DNA from: Peptoniphilus faecalis
Lineage (GTDB): Bacteria; Bacillota; Clostridia; Tissierellales; Peptoniphilaceae
Length of the DNA: 64,000 bases
Direction: 5' to 3'
Assembly (NCBI RefSeq): GCF_012976305.1
Contig: NZ_JABDSR010000011.1
Span: 1-64,000, forward strand
Within the stretch, counting starts at the first letter, position 1. Every line of letters starts with the position of its first letter. The notes under the pieces are model-generated. The model was given only the letters and a program-made list of their open reading frames with translations. It had not been told where the DNA came from and did no database searches. The translations under genes were made by a program, and so were the position numbers. This document shows positions 1 to 8,760 of this stretch, one piece after another.

Positions 1-51
1 TCTTTTGATAATTTTAGATTAAGAATTTTTTTATGTTTTTACCATAAAAAA

Positions 52-87
52 ATATATGGTTTAAGCCATAAGACATAAACCATATAT
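52..87. repeat. Small perfect inverted repeat
   Basis: An 11-base arm (52-62) pairs perfectly with 77-87 around a 14-base loop. It is AT-rich and lacks a directly adjoining T-run, so its role is unclear. No gene is visible from 1 to 183. Confidence 0.4.
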
Positions 88-126
88 CATTAATTTTTAT
101 TCACCAACACTATTTGACAAAGAACC

Positions 127-155
127 AAAAAAAGACAAGATTTGCTCTCGTCTTT
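127..155 (-). terminator. Intrinsic terminator of the gene at 184-711
   Basis: On the minus strand a 10-base stem (155-146 with 140-131, one mismatch) around a 5-base loop is followed by a run of T. It starts about 30 bases after the stop of the small membrane protein gene. Confidence 0.7.
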
Positions 156-183
156 AAAAAATTAAATATTCAAAAAATAAAAG

Positions 184-711
184 TCATTTCTTTTTATTTT
201 TGCGACCTATTCTATTGGAAATTTTCATTTCTTTTTTAAATTTCTTGAGATTTTGTTTGTATTCCCAAGCATCGTAAATTTTTATCTTTTTATTGTGCTT
301 GCGAGCTACTTCAAAAACTCTTTCTTTGTCTTCTTCAGTAAAGAAAAATCTTTTTGTAATATCTCCCTTTGTGAAATACAAAAGTGTAAGCTTGGGCTGC
401 TCAGGTTTTTTCTCATAAGTAATTGCTTCAATCTCTGACCAATCCCAGACATTGTAGGTCTTTGTAATCTTCATATCCGTATACATTTCCAGACCTTTGG
501 CACTTGCTGCCACATATCTTTTAGTCAGTAAAGATAAGAGAAGGAGTCCTGCAAGGACAATTGTAAGTTTGTACTTTGTAAAAATACCCAACAAAATCAA
601 AATAGAAGTGATTATGTAGGCATATTTTTCAGAAAAGCTTTTTCTAGGATTAACATATACATATTTAATTGCTTCGCTGTCATCATCCCAAGGTAGTTTT
701 ATATCTGACAC
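184..711 (-). CDS. Small membrane protein with cytoplasmic PH-like tail, unknown function
   Basis: A 175-residue protein I do not recognise by name. It has two closely spaced hydrophobic segments (about residues 28-46 and 49-70). A polar, basic C-terminal half follows, with alternating hydrophobic strands (Trp-rich stretch near residue 90) resembling the small PH-like domains of many Firmicutes membrane proteins; that comparison is by appearance only. The end is very lysine-rich. The start is GTG, preceded by a weak AGTGAT-type ribosome binding site. It follows the NhaC antiporter gene on the same strand with about 54 bases between, so the two may be co-transcribed, and a terminator follows its stop. 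Confidence 0.7.
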   Translation of the reverse strand: MSDIKLPWDDDSEAIKYVYVNPRKSFSEKYAYIITSILILLGIFTKYKLTIVLAGLLLLSLLTKRYVAASAKGLEMYTDMKITKTYNVWDWSEIEAITYEKKPEQPKLTLLYFTKGDITKRFFFTEEDKERVFEVARKHNKKIKIYDAWEYKQNLKKFKKEMKISNRIGRKNKKK

Positions 712-765
712 ATAATCACTTCTTTCTCTTTTAAAATTTTTAATTTGTTAATTTTTTATCGTCAA

Positions 766-2301
766 TTAAGCTGTAACCTTTGGTGCTTTTCCCTCAGTCC
801 TTAATTTTTCAAGTTGAGAAACAGCATATTTATGTGCTTCTTCAGGAGCTGCAGCAGCTTTCTTCATAACAGTTTTGCCAAATAAATTTGTGTAAGCACC
901 GTCAGCCCAGAATATATTTTTGCCCATAAATGCAGTTATGCAAGCATAAATAGGGTTTAATAGATTAACAAATGCATATGGGAAATATACAAATGGATTC
1001 ATTCCAAGTACACCGCTTTGATAAGCTCCGCAAGCTGTCCATGGGAACATACAAGCCCAAAGTGTACCGGCATCTTCAAGTGTTCTTGAAAGCATATTTC
1101 TTGCAAGTCCAAGTTCGTCATATTTGTCATCATAAAGTGGAGCAGGCACTCCAATTCCTAAAAATTGGTCACACATTGCTGCATCACAGAAAATTGATGT
1201 AAGCATTGTTGCTAAAACAAGTCCTCCAACAGAGTGAATCTTGTGTTTAATATTTCCAAAGATTCTTTCAACAGTACCACATCTTTCAAGAGCACCACCA
1301 AAGGATACTGCAAGTAAAATTAGGTTAATTGTCCACATTTGATTGTCCATACCACCCTTAGCAAGAGCCTTATCTACAAATTCGTTTCCCGTTTCAATAG
1401 ATGGTCCATAGTGAAGAATACTAAAAATATCTGCAACATTATGTTGTCCTTGGAAAATAACTGCAAATAATACACCTGTTACAACTGAGATAAGAACTCC
1501 AGGAAGTCCAGGAACTCTTAGGATACATACTACAACAATTACGACTATTGGTAGAAGTACAAGTGGATTTAAATTGAAATTAGCTGCAAGTGCTTCTTCT
1601 ATACCTTGTGCAATTGTAGGATCATAATTTACAACATTAATTCTTGAACCGAGAATTGCATAAATAATAAGTGAAATTAAAAATACGGGTCCTGTAGTAG
1701 AAACCATTGCCGTTACGTGATCAAATAATCCAGTATTTGAAACACCAGCTGCAAGGTTTGTAGTATCAGATAATGGAGAGAATTTATCTCCAACATAGGC
1801 TCCAGAAATTACCATACCTGCTGTAAGTGCAGGTTTGATTCCAAGACCAACTCCTATTGTCATAAATGCGATACCAATTGTACCTGTTGCTGTCCATGAT
1901 GAACCACAAGCTAGTGAAACAATTGCTATAAGTATACAACCTATAGGCAAAAATAATTGTGGTGTAAGTAATCTCAATCCATAATAAATAACTGCTGGGA
2001 TTGTTCCTGAAATCATGAAAGCTGAAATTAAAAGACCTACTGTAAGTAAAATTAAAATTGCTTCAAGAGTAGCTGTAAGTCTTTCGATCATTCCTTCTAA
2101 CATTTCAGAAAAGCTGTGTCCACATGCTGCTCCAACTGCACATGCAACACAGATTGCAATTATTAGTGGCATATGAGCTGCGTCATATTTTTCGTCACTA
2201 AAGTTGAAAACATATACCATTAAACAAACCATTGTAATGATCGGCAAAAATGCTTCAACAAGACTAGGTAGTCTAACAGTCCTTTGACCGTCGTTCTTCA
2301 T
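766..2301 (-). CDS. NhaC-family Na+/H+ antiporter
   Basis: A 511-residue polytopic membrane protein of the NhaC antiporter family (ion transporter superfamily), with about 11-12 hydrophobic segments. The conserved stretch with GDKFSPLSDTTNLAAG, diagnostic for the family, lies near residue 190, and the second half repeats the topology. Members exchange Na+ or an amino acid/organic acid for H+. The start at 2301 was chosen because GAGGAGGTA lies just upstream; an ATG 24 bases further upstream has no such site. It lies next to hutI on the same strand with a 450-base gap that carries a hairpin and a palindrome, so it probably has its own promoter. A role in histidine or urocanate uptake is possible from context only. 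Confidence 0.88.
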   Translation of the reverse strand: MKNDGQRTVRLPSLVEAFLPIITMVCLMVYVFNFSDEKYDAAHMPLIIAICVACAVGAACGHSFSEMLEGMIERLTATLEAILILLTVGLLISAFMISGTIPAVIYYGLRLLTPQLFLPIGCILIAIVSLACGSSWTATGTIGIAFMTIGVGLGIKPALTAGMVISGAYVGDKFSPLSDTTNLAAGVSNTGLFDHVTAMVSTTGPVFLISLIIYAILGSRINVVNYDPTIAQGIEEALAANFNLNPLVLLPIVVIVVVCILRVPGLPGVLISVVTGVLFAVIFQGQHNVADIFSILHYGPSIETGNEFVDKALAKGGMDNQMWTINLILLAVSFGGALERCGTVERIFGNIKHKIHSVGGLVLATMLTSIFCDAAMCDQFLGIGVPAPLYDDKYDELGLARNMLSRTLEDAGTLWACMFPWTACGAYQSGVLGMNPFVYFPYAFVNLLNPIYACITAFMGKNIFWADGAYTNLFGKTVMKKAAAAPEEAHKYAVSQLEKLRTEGKAPKVTA

Positions 2302-2503
2302 ATAATTACCTCCTCGACATATCATTTAAGCATATTAACTTTACATAAATTTTTCTAATATGCTTAGGATACAATTTTAAAAATTTTTGTATCTTTGAAA
2401 ATGTTTTCTGAGTAAATTTTAACTCTGAGTAATAAACAAGTCAATCAATTAATTTTAAAAATGACAGAATTACAAGAAAAAATACAATTTATTAATATCG
2501 TTA

Positions 2504-2523
2504 CATGATAACTCATTATCATG
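2504..2523. promoter_or_regulatory. Perfect palindrome upstream of the NhaC gene (candidate operator)
   Basis: CATGATAA, four bases, then TTATCATG, about 200 bases upstream of the NhaC start. The TGATAA/TTATCA half-sites recur upstream of hutU (4216-4231). Which regulator binds is unknown. Confidence 0.4.
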
Positions 2524-2588
2524 GGTAATAATCTTTCTTGTGAAAATTTATTTTATCGCAAGTCCCATAATTATTTAATTAATAGCAT

Positions 2589-2658
2589 TAAATAATTGAA
2601 TTTACAAAAAACCCTTTAAGAAAATAAGAGTCTAAAGTGTTTTTTGTAAATTTATTTA
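2589..2658. repeat. Long imperfect hairpin between hutI and the NhaC gene
   Basis: 2601-2619 pairs with 2632-2650 over 19 bases with two mismatches, and the outer TTAAATAA/TTATTTAA arms extend it after a 4-base bulge. A T-rich arm on each strand could make it a bidirectional terminator. Apart from this, the palindrome at 2504 and the hutI terminator, I see nothing else in 2302-2753. Confidence 0.5.
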
Positions 2659-2697
2659 ATTCTTCCCCTTCATTAAAGATAAAGTTTTTACAATTAA

Positions 2698-2731
2698 ATA
2701 AAATGCAAGTAGAATTTTCCACCTGCATTTT
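2698..2731 (-). terminator. Probable terminator of hutI
   Basis: AAAATGCA (2700-2707) pairs with TGCATTTT (2724-2731), extended by partial pairing inside. It lies about 23 bases beyond the hutI stop on the minus strand. Confidence 0.5.
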
Positions 2732-2753
2732 ATAAATCATAGCTTTGCAAAAA

Positions 2754-4019
2754 TTATTTAACTAATTTTCTATCTTCAACTACAAGTTCTCCATCTACAT
2801 AAACTTGTTTGCATAAATTTGTTGCAAAGAAGTAAAGCGTGTAGTCTATGTTGTGAGCATCAAAAATTGTTATATTTGCTCTCTTGCCCTTGTCAAAAGA
2901 TCCAATAGTCTTTGCTCTGTCAACTGAATATGCAGCATTAATAGTTACTGCGTTAAATACTTCAATTGGTGTTAATTTCATTTCAAGACAGCCAAGTTGC
3001 ATAATGAATTGTAAATTTGCTGTTGGACAAGATCCTGGGTTTGAGTCTGTACAAAGTGTAATAGCCATTCCCTTCTCGAGCATTTTTCTTGCAGGTGCAT
3101 AAGTGTCAAGCATTAGTGAGAAAGTTGTTCCCGGAAGTAAGTTTCCAATTACATTTGCCTTAGAAAGTGTTTCAATTTCTTCTTCATCTACCACCATTAA
3201 ATGTTCTGCAGAAACTGCTCCAACTTTTGCTGCAACATCTACTCCACCAATATTTTCAATTTCATCAGAGTGAATTCTTAATTTGAAGCCTTGTTTTTTT
3301 GCAGCTTCTAAAATTCTTTCAGATTGCTCGGCAGTGAATACTCCCTTTTCGCAAAATACATCACAAAACTCGGCAAGATTTCTTTTTGCAATTTCTGGCA
3401 TCATGTCTATTACAACATCAACATATTCATCAGAATTGTCTTTGTATTTTTCGTGGATTACGTGAGCTGCCATAAAAGTTCTTACAAGTTCTACTGGAAA
3501 GTCTTTGTTTAGCTTTTCAAGAACTTCAAGTTCTTTAAGCTCAGTTTCAAGAGTAATCCCATATCCGCTTTTTGCTTCAACAGTAGTTACACCATGAACT
3601 AGCATATGTTCAAGTAAATCTCTAGTCTTATCATAAAGTTCATCAAAACTTGCAGATTCAGTTGCCTTTAGCGTAGAAAGAATCCCTCCACCTGCTTCAA
3701 GAATTTCAAGATATTCCATTCCATTGAGTTTCATTGCAAATTCATTTTCACGACTTCCACCATAGACTAGGTGAGTATGAGCATCAATAAGACCTGGAGT
3801 TGCAACTTTTCCTGTAAGATCAATTATTTCCGTATTGTCGTCTTTTAGCTTTTCGTAACCCTTACCTTCGCCAATTTCTAAAATTTTTCCGTCTTTAATT
3901 GCAATATAAGCATTTTCTAAAATATCCGCTTCATTCATTTCTTCGCCTCTTAAAGGTCTTCCAATATCTTTAGGTGAAAAAACTTGGTTTAGATTAATTA
4001 ATAATTTATCCGCTTTCAT
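2754..4019 (-). CDS. hutI: Imidazolonepropionase
   Basis: A 421-residue cytoplasmic metal-dependent hydrolase of the amidohydrolase superfamily. It opens the ring of 4-imidazolone-5-propionate to N-formimino-L-glutamate, the third step of histidine degradation. The metal-binding HTH motif is at residues 81-83, followed by the family-typical YGGSRENEF stretch; further conserved parts are AKSGYG, AAHV, IHSDEI and LCTDSNPGS. Length matches the family (about 405-420). An AGGAGG site lies just before the ATG. It is divergent from hutU, which performs the preceding step, across a 377-base control region. hutH and the formiminoglutamate-processing genes are not in the window. Confidence 0.96.
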   Translation of the reverse strand: MKADKLLINLNQVFSPKDIGRPLRGEEMNEADILENAYIAIKDGKILEIGEGKGYEKLKDDNTEIIDLTGKVATPGLIDAHTHLVYGGSRENEFAMKLNGMEYLEILEAGGGILSTLKATESASFDELYDKTRDLLEHMLVHGVTTVEAKSGYGITLETELKELEVLEKLNKDFPVELVRTFMAAHVIHEKYKDNSDEYVDVVIDMMPEIAKRNLAEFCDVFCEKGVFTAEQSERILEAAKKQGFKLRIHSDEIENIGGVDVAAKVGAVSAEHLMVVDEEEIETLSKANVIGNLLPGTTFSLMLDTYAPARKMLEKGMAITLCTDSNPGSCPTANLQFIMQLGCLEMKLTPIEVFNAVTINAAYSVDRAKTIGSFDKGKRANITIFDAHNIDYTLYFFATNLCKQVYVDGELVVEDRKLVK

Positions 4020-4215
4020 AAATCCTCCTTATTTTTCAAACATCGTATTTTTATTATACCCTAGTTAATTTTAAAATAAAGAAAAACTGTATTTTTAATT
4101 TTATAAGTTTTAATATTTAAGATATTTCTATATCGATGTTTTTATTATAATTTTATGATGAATTAATTTTCTTTCTTTTGGACTTTTTTTGCAAAGGTTT
4201 TATTTTTAATTTAGT

Positions 4216-4231
4216 TTGATAAACTTATCAA
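4216..4231. promoter_or_regulatory. Perfect palindrome in the hutI-hutU divergent region
   Basis: TTGATAA, two bases, TTATCAA. It lies roughly midway between the two divergent hut starts and shares its half-sites with the palindrome at 2504-2523. Candidate operator for a hut regulator. Confidence 0.4.
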
Positions 4232-4321
4232 TCGATAATCTGATTTTTAGTTGCTCCATTTGCTTTAAAATAGTAAATTTCTCTATTTTAATTAGTATTA
4301 CTAAAAATTTTTATTTTTTTA

Positions 4322-4335
4322 GGAAATTAATTTCC
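4322..4335. promoter_or_regulatory. Perfect 14-base palindrome upstream of hutU
   Basis: GGAAATTAATTTCC, lying just upstream of the putative hutU -35 region. Candidate operator. The rest of the 4020-4396 gap is AT-rich without other recognisable features. Confidence 0.35.
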
Positions 4336-4342
4336 CTATGTA

Positions 4343-4371
4343 TTTACTTTTTAAAAATTTTAATTTATAAT
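4343..4371 (+). promoter_or_regulatory. Possible hutU promoter
   Basis: TTTACT (4343-4348), 17 bases, then TATAAT (4366-4371). This would start transcription a few bases before the GGAGG site of hutU, giving a very short leader. The -35 match is weak. Confidence 0.4.
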
Positions 4372-4396
4372 GGCTTATAAATGGAGGTTGATAAAA

Positions 4397-6424
4397 GTGA
4401 TAAATAATCATAATGCAGAAGTTCAAAAGATCATGAAGGTACAAATTACGAATCTTCCAGAAAAAAAATCTTTTGAACAAGGAATTAGGAGAGCTCCTGA
4501 TAGGGGATTTAGACTTTCAAAGGCACAAACTAAAATTGCCCTTAGAAATGCTCTAAGATATATCCCAGAAGAATATCACGAAGAACTAATTCCCGAATTT
4601 TTAGAAGAACTTACTACTAGAGGAAGAATCTATGGATACAGATTCAGACCAGAAGGAAGAATTTACGGCAAACCAATTGACGAATATAAGGGAAATTGCT
4701 TAGCTGGAAAAGCTTTCCAAGTAATGATTGATAATAACCTAGACTTTGATGTTGCCCTTTATCCATATGAACTTGTAACTTACGGAGAAACTGGTTCAGT
4801 TTGTCACGACTGGATGCAATACAACTTAATCAAGCAATATCTTGAAATTATGCATGATGATGAAACTCTTGTAATGGAATCTGGACATCCCCTTGGACTA
4901 TTTAAATCAAGAAAAAATTCTCCAAGAGTTATAATCACTAATGGACTTATGGTTGGCGAATATGACAATCTTGAAGATTGGGAAATTGCAGAAGAAATGG
5001 GAGTTGCTAACTACGGACAAATGACTGCTGGTGGTTGGATGTACATTGGACCACAAGGTATTGTCCACGGAACTTACAACACTATCCTAAACGCTGGTAG
5101 ACTAAAATTAGGTCTAAGCGAAAAAGATAACCTAGCTGGAAAATTATTCGTTTCATCTGGACTCGGTGGAATGAGTGGTGCTCAAGGTAAAGCTGGAGAC
5201 ATCGCTGGCGCTGTTTCCATCATCGCTGAAGTTGATATCTCAAGAATAGAAACTAGACTTGAACAAGGATGGATTAAAAAACTTGCTGAATCTCCTGAAG
5301 AAGCTTGCAAACTTGCTAAAGACGCTCTTGAAAAGAAAGAACCCCTTTCAATTGCCTTCCACGGAAATATTGTTGATCTTCTTCACTATATGGATAAAAA
5401 TAACATCCACATTGACCTACTTTCTGACCAAACTTCTTGCCACAATGTATACAATGGTGGATATTGCCCAGTAGGTATTACTTTTGAAGAAAGAACTGAA
5501 TTATTAAGAACTGATATTGATAAATTCCACAAACTTGTCGATAAAACTCTTAAAGAACACTTTGAAGTTATTAAAAATCTTACTGCTAAGGGAACTTACT
5601 TCTTTGACTATGGTAACTCTTTCTTAAAAGCTATTTACGATTCTGGAGTTAAAGAAATTTCAAAGAATGGTAAAGACGACAAAGACGGATTTATTTGGCC
5701 TTCTTATGTAGAAGACATTATGGGACCACTTCTATTTGACTATGGATATGGACCATTTAGATGGGTTTGCCTAAGTGGTAAACACGAAGACTTAATTGCA
5801 ACTGACCACGCTGCAATGGAATGTATAGATAAAGACAGAAGATATCAAGATATGGATAACTATATCTGGATTAGAGATGCTGAAAAGAACCAATTAGTAG
5901 TTGGAACTCAAGCAAGAATCCTTTACCAAGATGCTAAGGGCAGAGTTGACATTGCTCTTAAATTCAATGAACTTGTTAGAGAAGGAAAAATTGGTCCTGT
6001 TATGATGGGTCGTGACCACCACGATGTATCTGGTACAGACTCTCCATTTAGAGAAACTTCTAATATCAAAGACGGTTCTAACGTAATGGCTGATATGGCT
6101 ACTCAATGTTTCGCAGGAAACTGTGCTAGAGGTATGTCACTTGTTGCTCTTCACAACGGTGGTGGAGTTGGTATTGGTAAATCAATCAATGGTGGATTTG
6201 GTCTAGTACTTGACGGATCTGAAATGGTTGACGAAATCATCAAACTTTCACTTACTTGGGATGTAATGAGTGGCGTTGCTAGACGTAACTGGGCTAGAAA
6301 CGAACACGCAATTGAAGTAACTAAAGAATTTAATGAAGACAATAAATACGGACACATTACAATTCCTTATCTTGTAAAAGATGAATTAATTGACAATGCT
6401 GTTGACGCACTTGACATTGACTAA
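4397..6424 (+). CDS. hutU: Urocanate hydratase, long form
   Basis: Converts urocanate to 4-imidazolone-5-propionate with tightly bound NAD+, step two of histidine degradation, in the cytosol. Conserved stretches include GLGGMSGAQGKAGDI, CHNVYNGGYCPVGITFEE and the C-terminal histidine/glycine-rich GRDHHDVSGTDSP and HNGGGVGIGKS parts. The chosen GTG start at 4397 lies 9 bases after GGAGG; an in-frame ATG at 4370 precedes that site and overlaps the putative -10, so it is unlikely. The resulting 675 residues match the roughly 670-residue branch of the family rather than the 555-residue proteobacterial type. Divergent from hutI; followed by a strong terminator. Confidence 0.96.
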   Translation: MINNHNAEVQKIMKVQITNLPEKKSFEQGIRRAPDRGFRLSKAQTKIALRNALRYIPEEYHEELIPEFLEELTTRGRIYGYRFRPEGRIYGKPIDEYKGNCLAGKAFQVMIDNNLDFDVALYPYELVTYGETGSVCHDWMQYNLIKQYLEIMHDDETLVMESGHPLGLFKSRKNSPRVIITNGLMVGEYDNLEDWEIAEEMGVANYGQMTAGGWMYIGPQGIVHGTYNTILNAGRLKLGLSEKDNLAGKLFVSSGLGGMSGAQGKAGDIAGAVSIIAEVDISRIETRLEQGWIKKLAESPEEACKLAKDALEKKEPLSIAFHGNIVDLLHYMDKNNIHIDLLSDQTSCHNVYNGGYCPVGITFEERTELLRTDIDKFHKLVDKTLKEHFEVIKNLTAKGTYFFDYGNSFLKAIYDSGVKEISKNGKDDKDGFIWPSYVEDIMGPLLFDYGYGPFRWVCLSGKHEDLIATDHAAMECIDKDRRYQDMDNYIWIRDAEKNQLVVGTQARILYQDAKGRVDIALKFNELVREGKIGPVMMGRDHHDVSGTDSPFRETSNIKDGSNVMADMATQCFAGNCARGMSLVALHNGGGVGIGKSINGGFGLVLDGSEMVDEIIKLSLTWDVMSGVARRNWARNEHAIEVTKEFNEDNKYGHITIPYLVKDELIDNAVDALDID

Positions 6425-6439
6425 GTTTGAATAAAAATT

Positions 6440-6471
6440 GCCCTGCATATCATGGAAAGCAGGGCTTTTTT
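6440..6471 (+). terminator. Terminator of hutU
   Basis: GCCCTGC (6440-6446) pairs with GCAGGGC (6459-6465), followed by six T, 16 bases after the hutU stop. Confidence 0.9.
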
Positions 6472-6480
6472 CATTTTTTT

Positions 6481-6533
6481 AGGCTCTATAATATCTGTTT
6501 GGGAGTAAATCTCTAACAGATATTATAGAGCCT
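6481..6533. repeat. Palindromic interspersed repeat, family A copy 1
   Basis: A perfect 19-base inverted repeat (6481-6499 with 6515-6533, starting AGGCTCTATAATATCTGTT) around a 15-base loop, followed by TCTTTT. Related copies lie at 10317-10357 (inverted) and 39475-39522 (diverged). The GGCTCT ends recall insertion-sequence termini, and with the T-run it could also terminate transcription. Nothing else is seen between here and 6824. Confidence 0.7.
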
Positions 6534-6824
6534 CTTTTAATAACAATACTTACAGACAAATAAATAAAATAAACTAAAAAACATAATTGCCATAAATTAT
6601 TTCACACCAGTTAACTACATAATATAATATAATTAAAAATAAACTTTAATGCAGAAATATATGATATTATTTTAATATGAGTTTTCACACATAAACTATT
6701 TCAAAGTCTCATTTAATAAAAAAGTGATTACACAATAGGGTTATCTATTGTACAACACTACTCCAAACTATTTTATAATAGTCTTTTATATTTAGTAATT
6801 CCATATAAAATATACGCTAAAATT

Positions 6825-7391
6825 TTAATTATTAATTTCAAAATCTTTTAAAATAACTTCGTTATACGCATTAATTACTTTAAAAAAAGATGAAATATCA
6901 TCTTTACTAACTTTTTCTTGCAAACTATTTAATGTTTTAGAAACATCAACTATATCAAATTTTCTATGTTCTTCATTAACCTTTTTTCCTTTTTCTGTAA
7001 CATATAATAATTTAAAGCGTTTGTTTTTAACGGATGCTTCTTTTCTAATAAGCTTGTGTTCTTCCAATCGTTTTAATATTTGAGAAATAGAACTTTTACT
7101 CTTATGCCAATATTCAACTAATTCTGTAGAAGTAATTCCAGGATTATCTTCAATATATGTCAAAGTATGAACTTCTATCATTGAAAATTTAATATCTACT
7201 CCGTAAGAATGAGTTGAAAATATATAATCATTATATAAAAGAACAAATTTATACATTTCTGAATAGACATTATTTATAGAGTGAAAAACTTCATTAACGC
7301 TAATTTCACTAAATTCAAACCCTTTAGATTTAATGTCAGAAATATTATTAAATAATATTTTTAGTAATTCATTAAATTTATCATTATCCAT
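6825..7391 (-). CDS. MarR-family winged-helix regulator
   Basis: A 188-residue DNA-binding protein. The N-terminal half is helical. A winged helix-turn-helix spans about residues 80-135: the stretch beginning TSTELVEYWHKSKSSISQ is the recognition helix, and the wing is followed by VTEKGKKV, typical of MarR proteins. It is divergent from the patB-like/symporter pair, whose promoter carries a perfect palindrome, so it is most likely their repressor responding to a small ligand. The ribosome binding site is weak. The N-terminal extension of about 60 residues is longer than in minimal MarR proteins. Confidence 0.88.
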   Translation of the reverse strand: MDNDKFNELLKILFNNISDIKSKGFEFSEISVNEVFHSINNVYSEMYKFVLLYNDYIFSTHSYGVDIKFSMIEVHTLTYIEDNPGITSTELVEYWHKSKSSISQILKRLEEHKLIRKEASVKNKRFKLLYVTEKGKKVNEEHRKFDIVDVSKTLNSLQEKVSKDDISSFFKVINAYNEVILKDFEINN

Positions 7392-7476
7392 AAATTGCCT
7401 ACTTTCTAAATATTATAAGGACATTTAAGTAATTTAACATGGATATAAATAAAAGTCAAGAAAAAGAAAATAAGCA

Positions 7477-7504
7477 TTGACAAAATAAAAAAAGTTGTTA
7501 AAAT
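7477..7504 (+). promoter_or_regulatory. Promoter of the C-S lyase/symporter operon
   Basis: TTGACA (7477-7482), 16 bases, TAAAAT (7499-7504). Confidence 0.7.
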
Positions 7505-7514
7505 GAATCATAGT

Positions 7515-7535
7515 ATAGTTTATTAACTAAACTAT
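7515..7535. promoter_or_regulatory. Probable MarR operator
   Basis: ATAGTTTA, five bases, TAAACTAT: a perfect palindrome just downstream of the -10 element, over the expected transcription start and before the AAGGAGG site. Its position fits repression by the divergent MarR protein. Confidence 0.65.
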
Positions 7536-7550
7536 TATAAGGAGGTTTAT

Positions 7551-8732
7551 ATGAAAAAATATAATTTTGACGAAATAATTGATAGAAGAGGAACCAGTTC
7601 ATTAAAATATGATTTTGGCATTCAAAGAAAAGGAAGAGATGATTTATTGCCTCTGTGGGTTGCTGATATGGATTTCAAACTTCCTAGTGTTGTTTTAGAT
7701 GATCTACATAAAAGAATCTCTCACGGAATTTTTGGATATACAGACCCAGATGAAGAATATTTTGAAGCTCTTAATTATTGGTTTAAAAAATATCATAATT
7801 ATACTGTTGACCCTAATACCGTTACACTTGGTTGTGGCATTGTATACGGAATTGCAACTGCTGTAAAATCGTTTACAAATAAAGGTGATTCTGTTATTAT
7901 CCAACAACCTGTGTACTATCCTTTTAGAGAATGTATAGAAGACAACGATAGACTGTTTGTTAACAATCAATTAATACTGGAAAATAATAAGTATAAAATT
8001 GATTTTAAGGATTTTGAAGAAAAAATTATAGATAATAATGTTAAGATGTTTATTTTATGCAACCCTCACAATCCTGTGGGTAGAGTTTGGAATAGGGATG
8101 AATTAACAAAATTACTTGATATCTGTTATAAACATAAAGTTGTTGTTCTATCTGATGAAATCCATTGTGATTTAATATACAAGGGAAATAAATTTACTTC
8201 GGTATTTAATTTAGACGATAAATATAAGGAAATAATTGTTTTAATGACATCTCCTTCAAAAACTTTCAACATTGCAGGATTTCAACCTTCTAATATAATT
8301 ATTCCCAACGAAAATTTAAGGATGAAATTTCGCAAAGAAAAAGCTAAAACAGGTTACAGTCAAGGTTCTCTTATGGGTCAAGTGGCATTAATTGCTTGTT
8401 ATAAAAAGGGTGAAGAATGGTATTTAGAGTTATTAGATTATTTAGAAGATAATTTAAATTATTTTAGAAAATTTATTAAAGAAAAACTACCTATGGCAAA
8501 TTTAATTGAGCCTGAGGGAACTTACTTATTATGGGTTGACTTTTCAAACTATAATTTTACTGCAGATGAATTAGATGACATTATAATTAACGATGCTAAA
8601 TTATGGCTAGATTCAGGAAAAATTTTTGGAGTTGAGTCTGAGAAATTTCAACGTTTTAATATTGCTTGTCCTCGTTCTACCCTTGAGAAAGCACTTGAAA
8701 GCCTTCAAGTTGCAATAAATACAAAAAAATAA
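7551..8732 (+). CDS. PatB/MalY-type PLP-dependent C-S lyase (cystathionine beta-lyase family)
   Basis: A 393-residue fold-type I aminotransferase-like enzyme. The opening with DEIIDRRGTSSLKYD, the LPLWVADMDF stretch and the SPSKTFNIAG motif, with the PLP-binding lysine at residue 237, identify the MalY/PatB group, which usually cleaves cystathionine or cysteine to ammonia, pyruvate and a thiol. The CNPHNPVGRVW and SDEIHCDL motifs bind the cofactor. It sits behind a strong promoter and palindrome with an AAGGAGG site, and is followed after 28 bases by an amino-acid symporter. The pair probably imports and degrades a sulfur amino acid. A plain aminotransferase role cannot be excluded. Confidence 0.9.
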   Translation: MKKYNFDEIIDRRGTSSLKYDFGIQRKGRDDLLPLWVADMDFKLPSVVLDDLHKRISHGIFGYTDPDEEYFEALNYWFKKYHNYTVDPNTVTLGCGIVYGIATAVKSFTNKGDSVIIQQPVYYPFRECIEDNDRLFVNNQLILENNKYKIDFKDFEEKIIDNNVKMFILCNPHNPVGRVWNRDELTKLLDICYKHKVVVLSDEIHCDLIYKGNKFTSVFNLDDKYKEIIVLMTSPSKTFNIAGFQPSNIIIPNENLRMKFRKEKAKTGYSQGSLMGQVALIACYKKGEEWYLELLDYLEDNLNYFRKFIKEKLPMANLIEPEGTYLLWVDFSNYNFTADELDDIIINDAKLWLDSGKIFGVESEKFQRFNIACPRSTLEKALESLQVAINTKK

Positions 8733-8760
8733 TATTTAGTTAGATTTTAGGAGATAAAAA

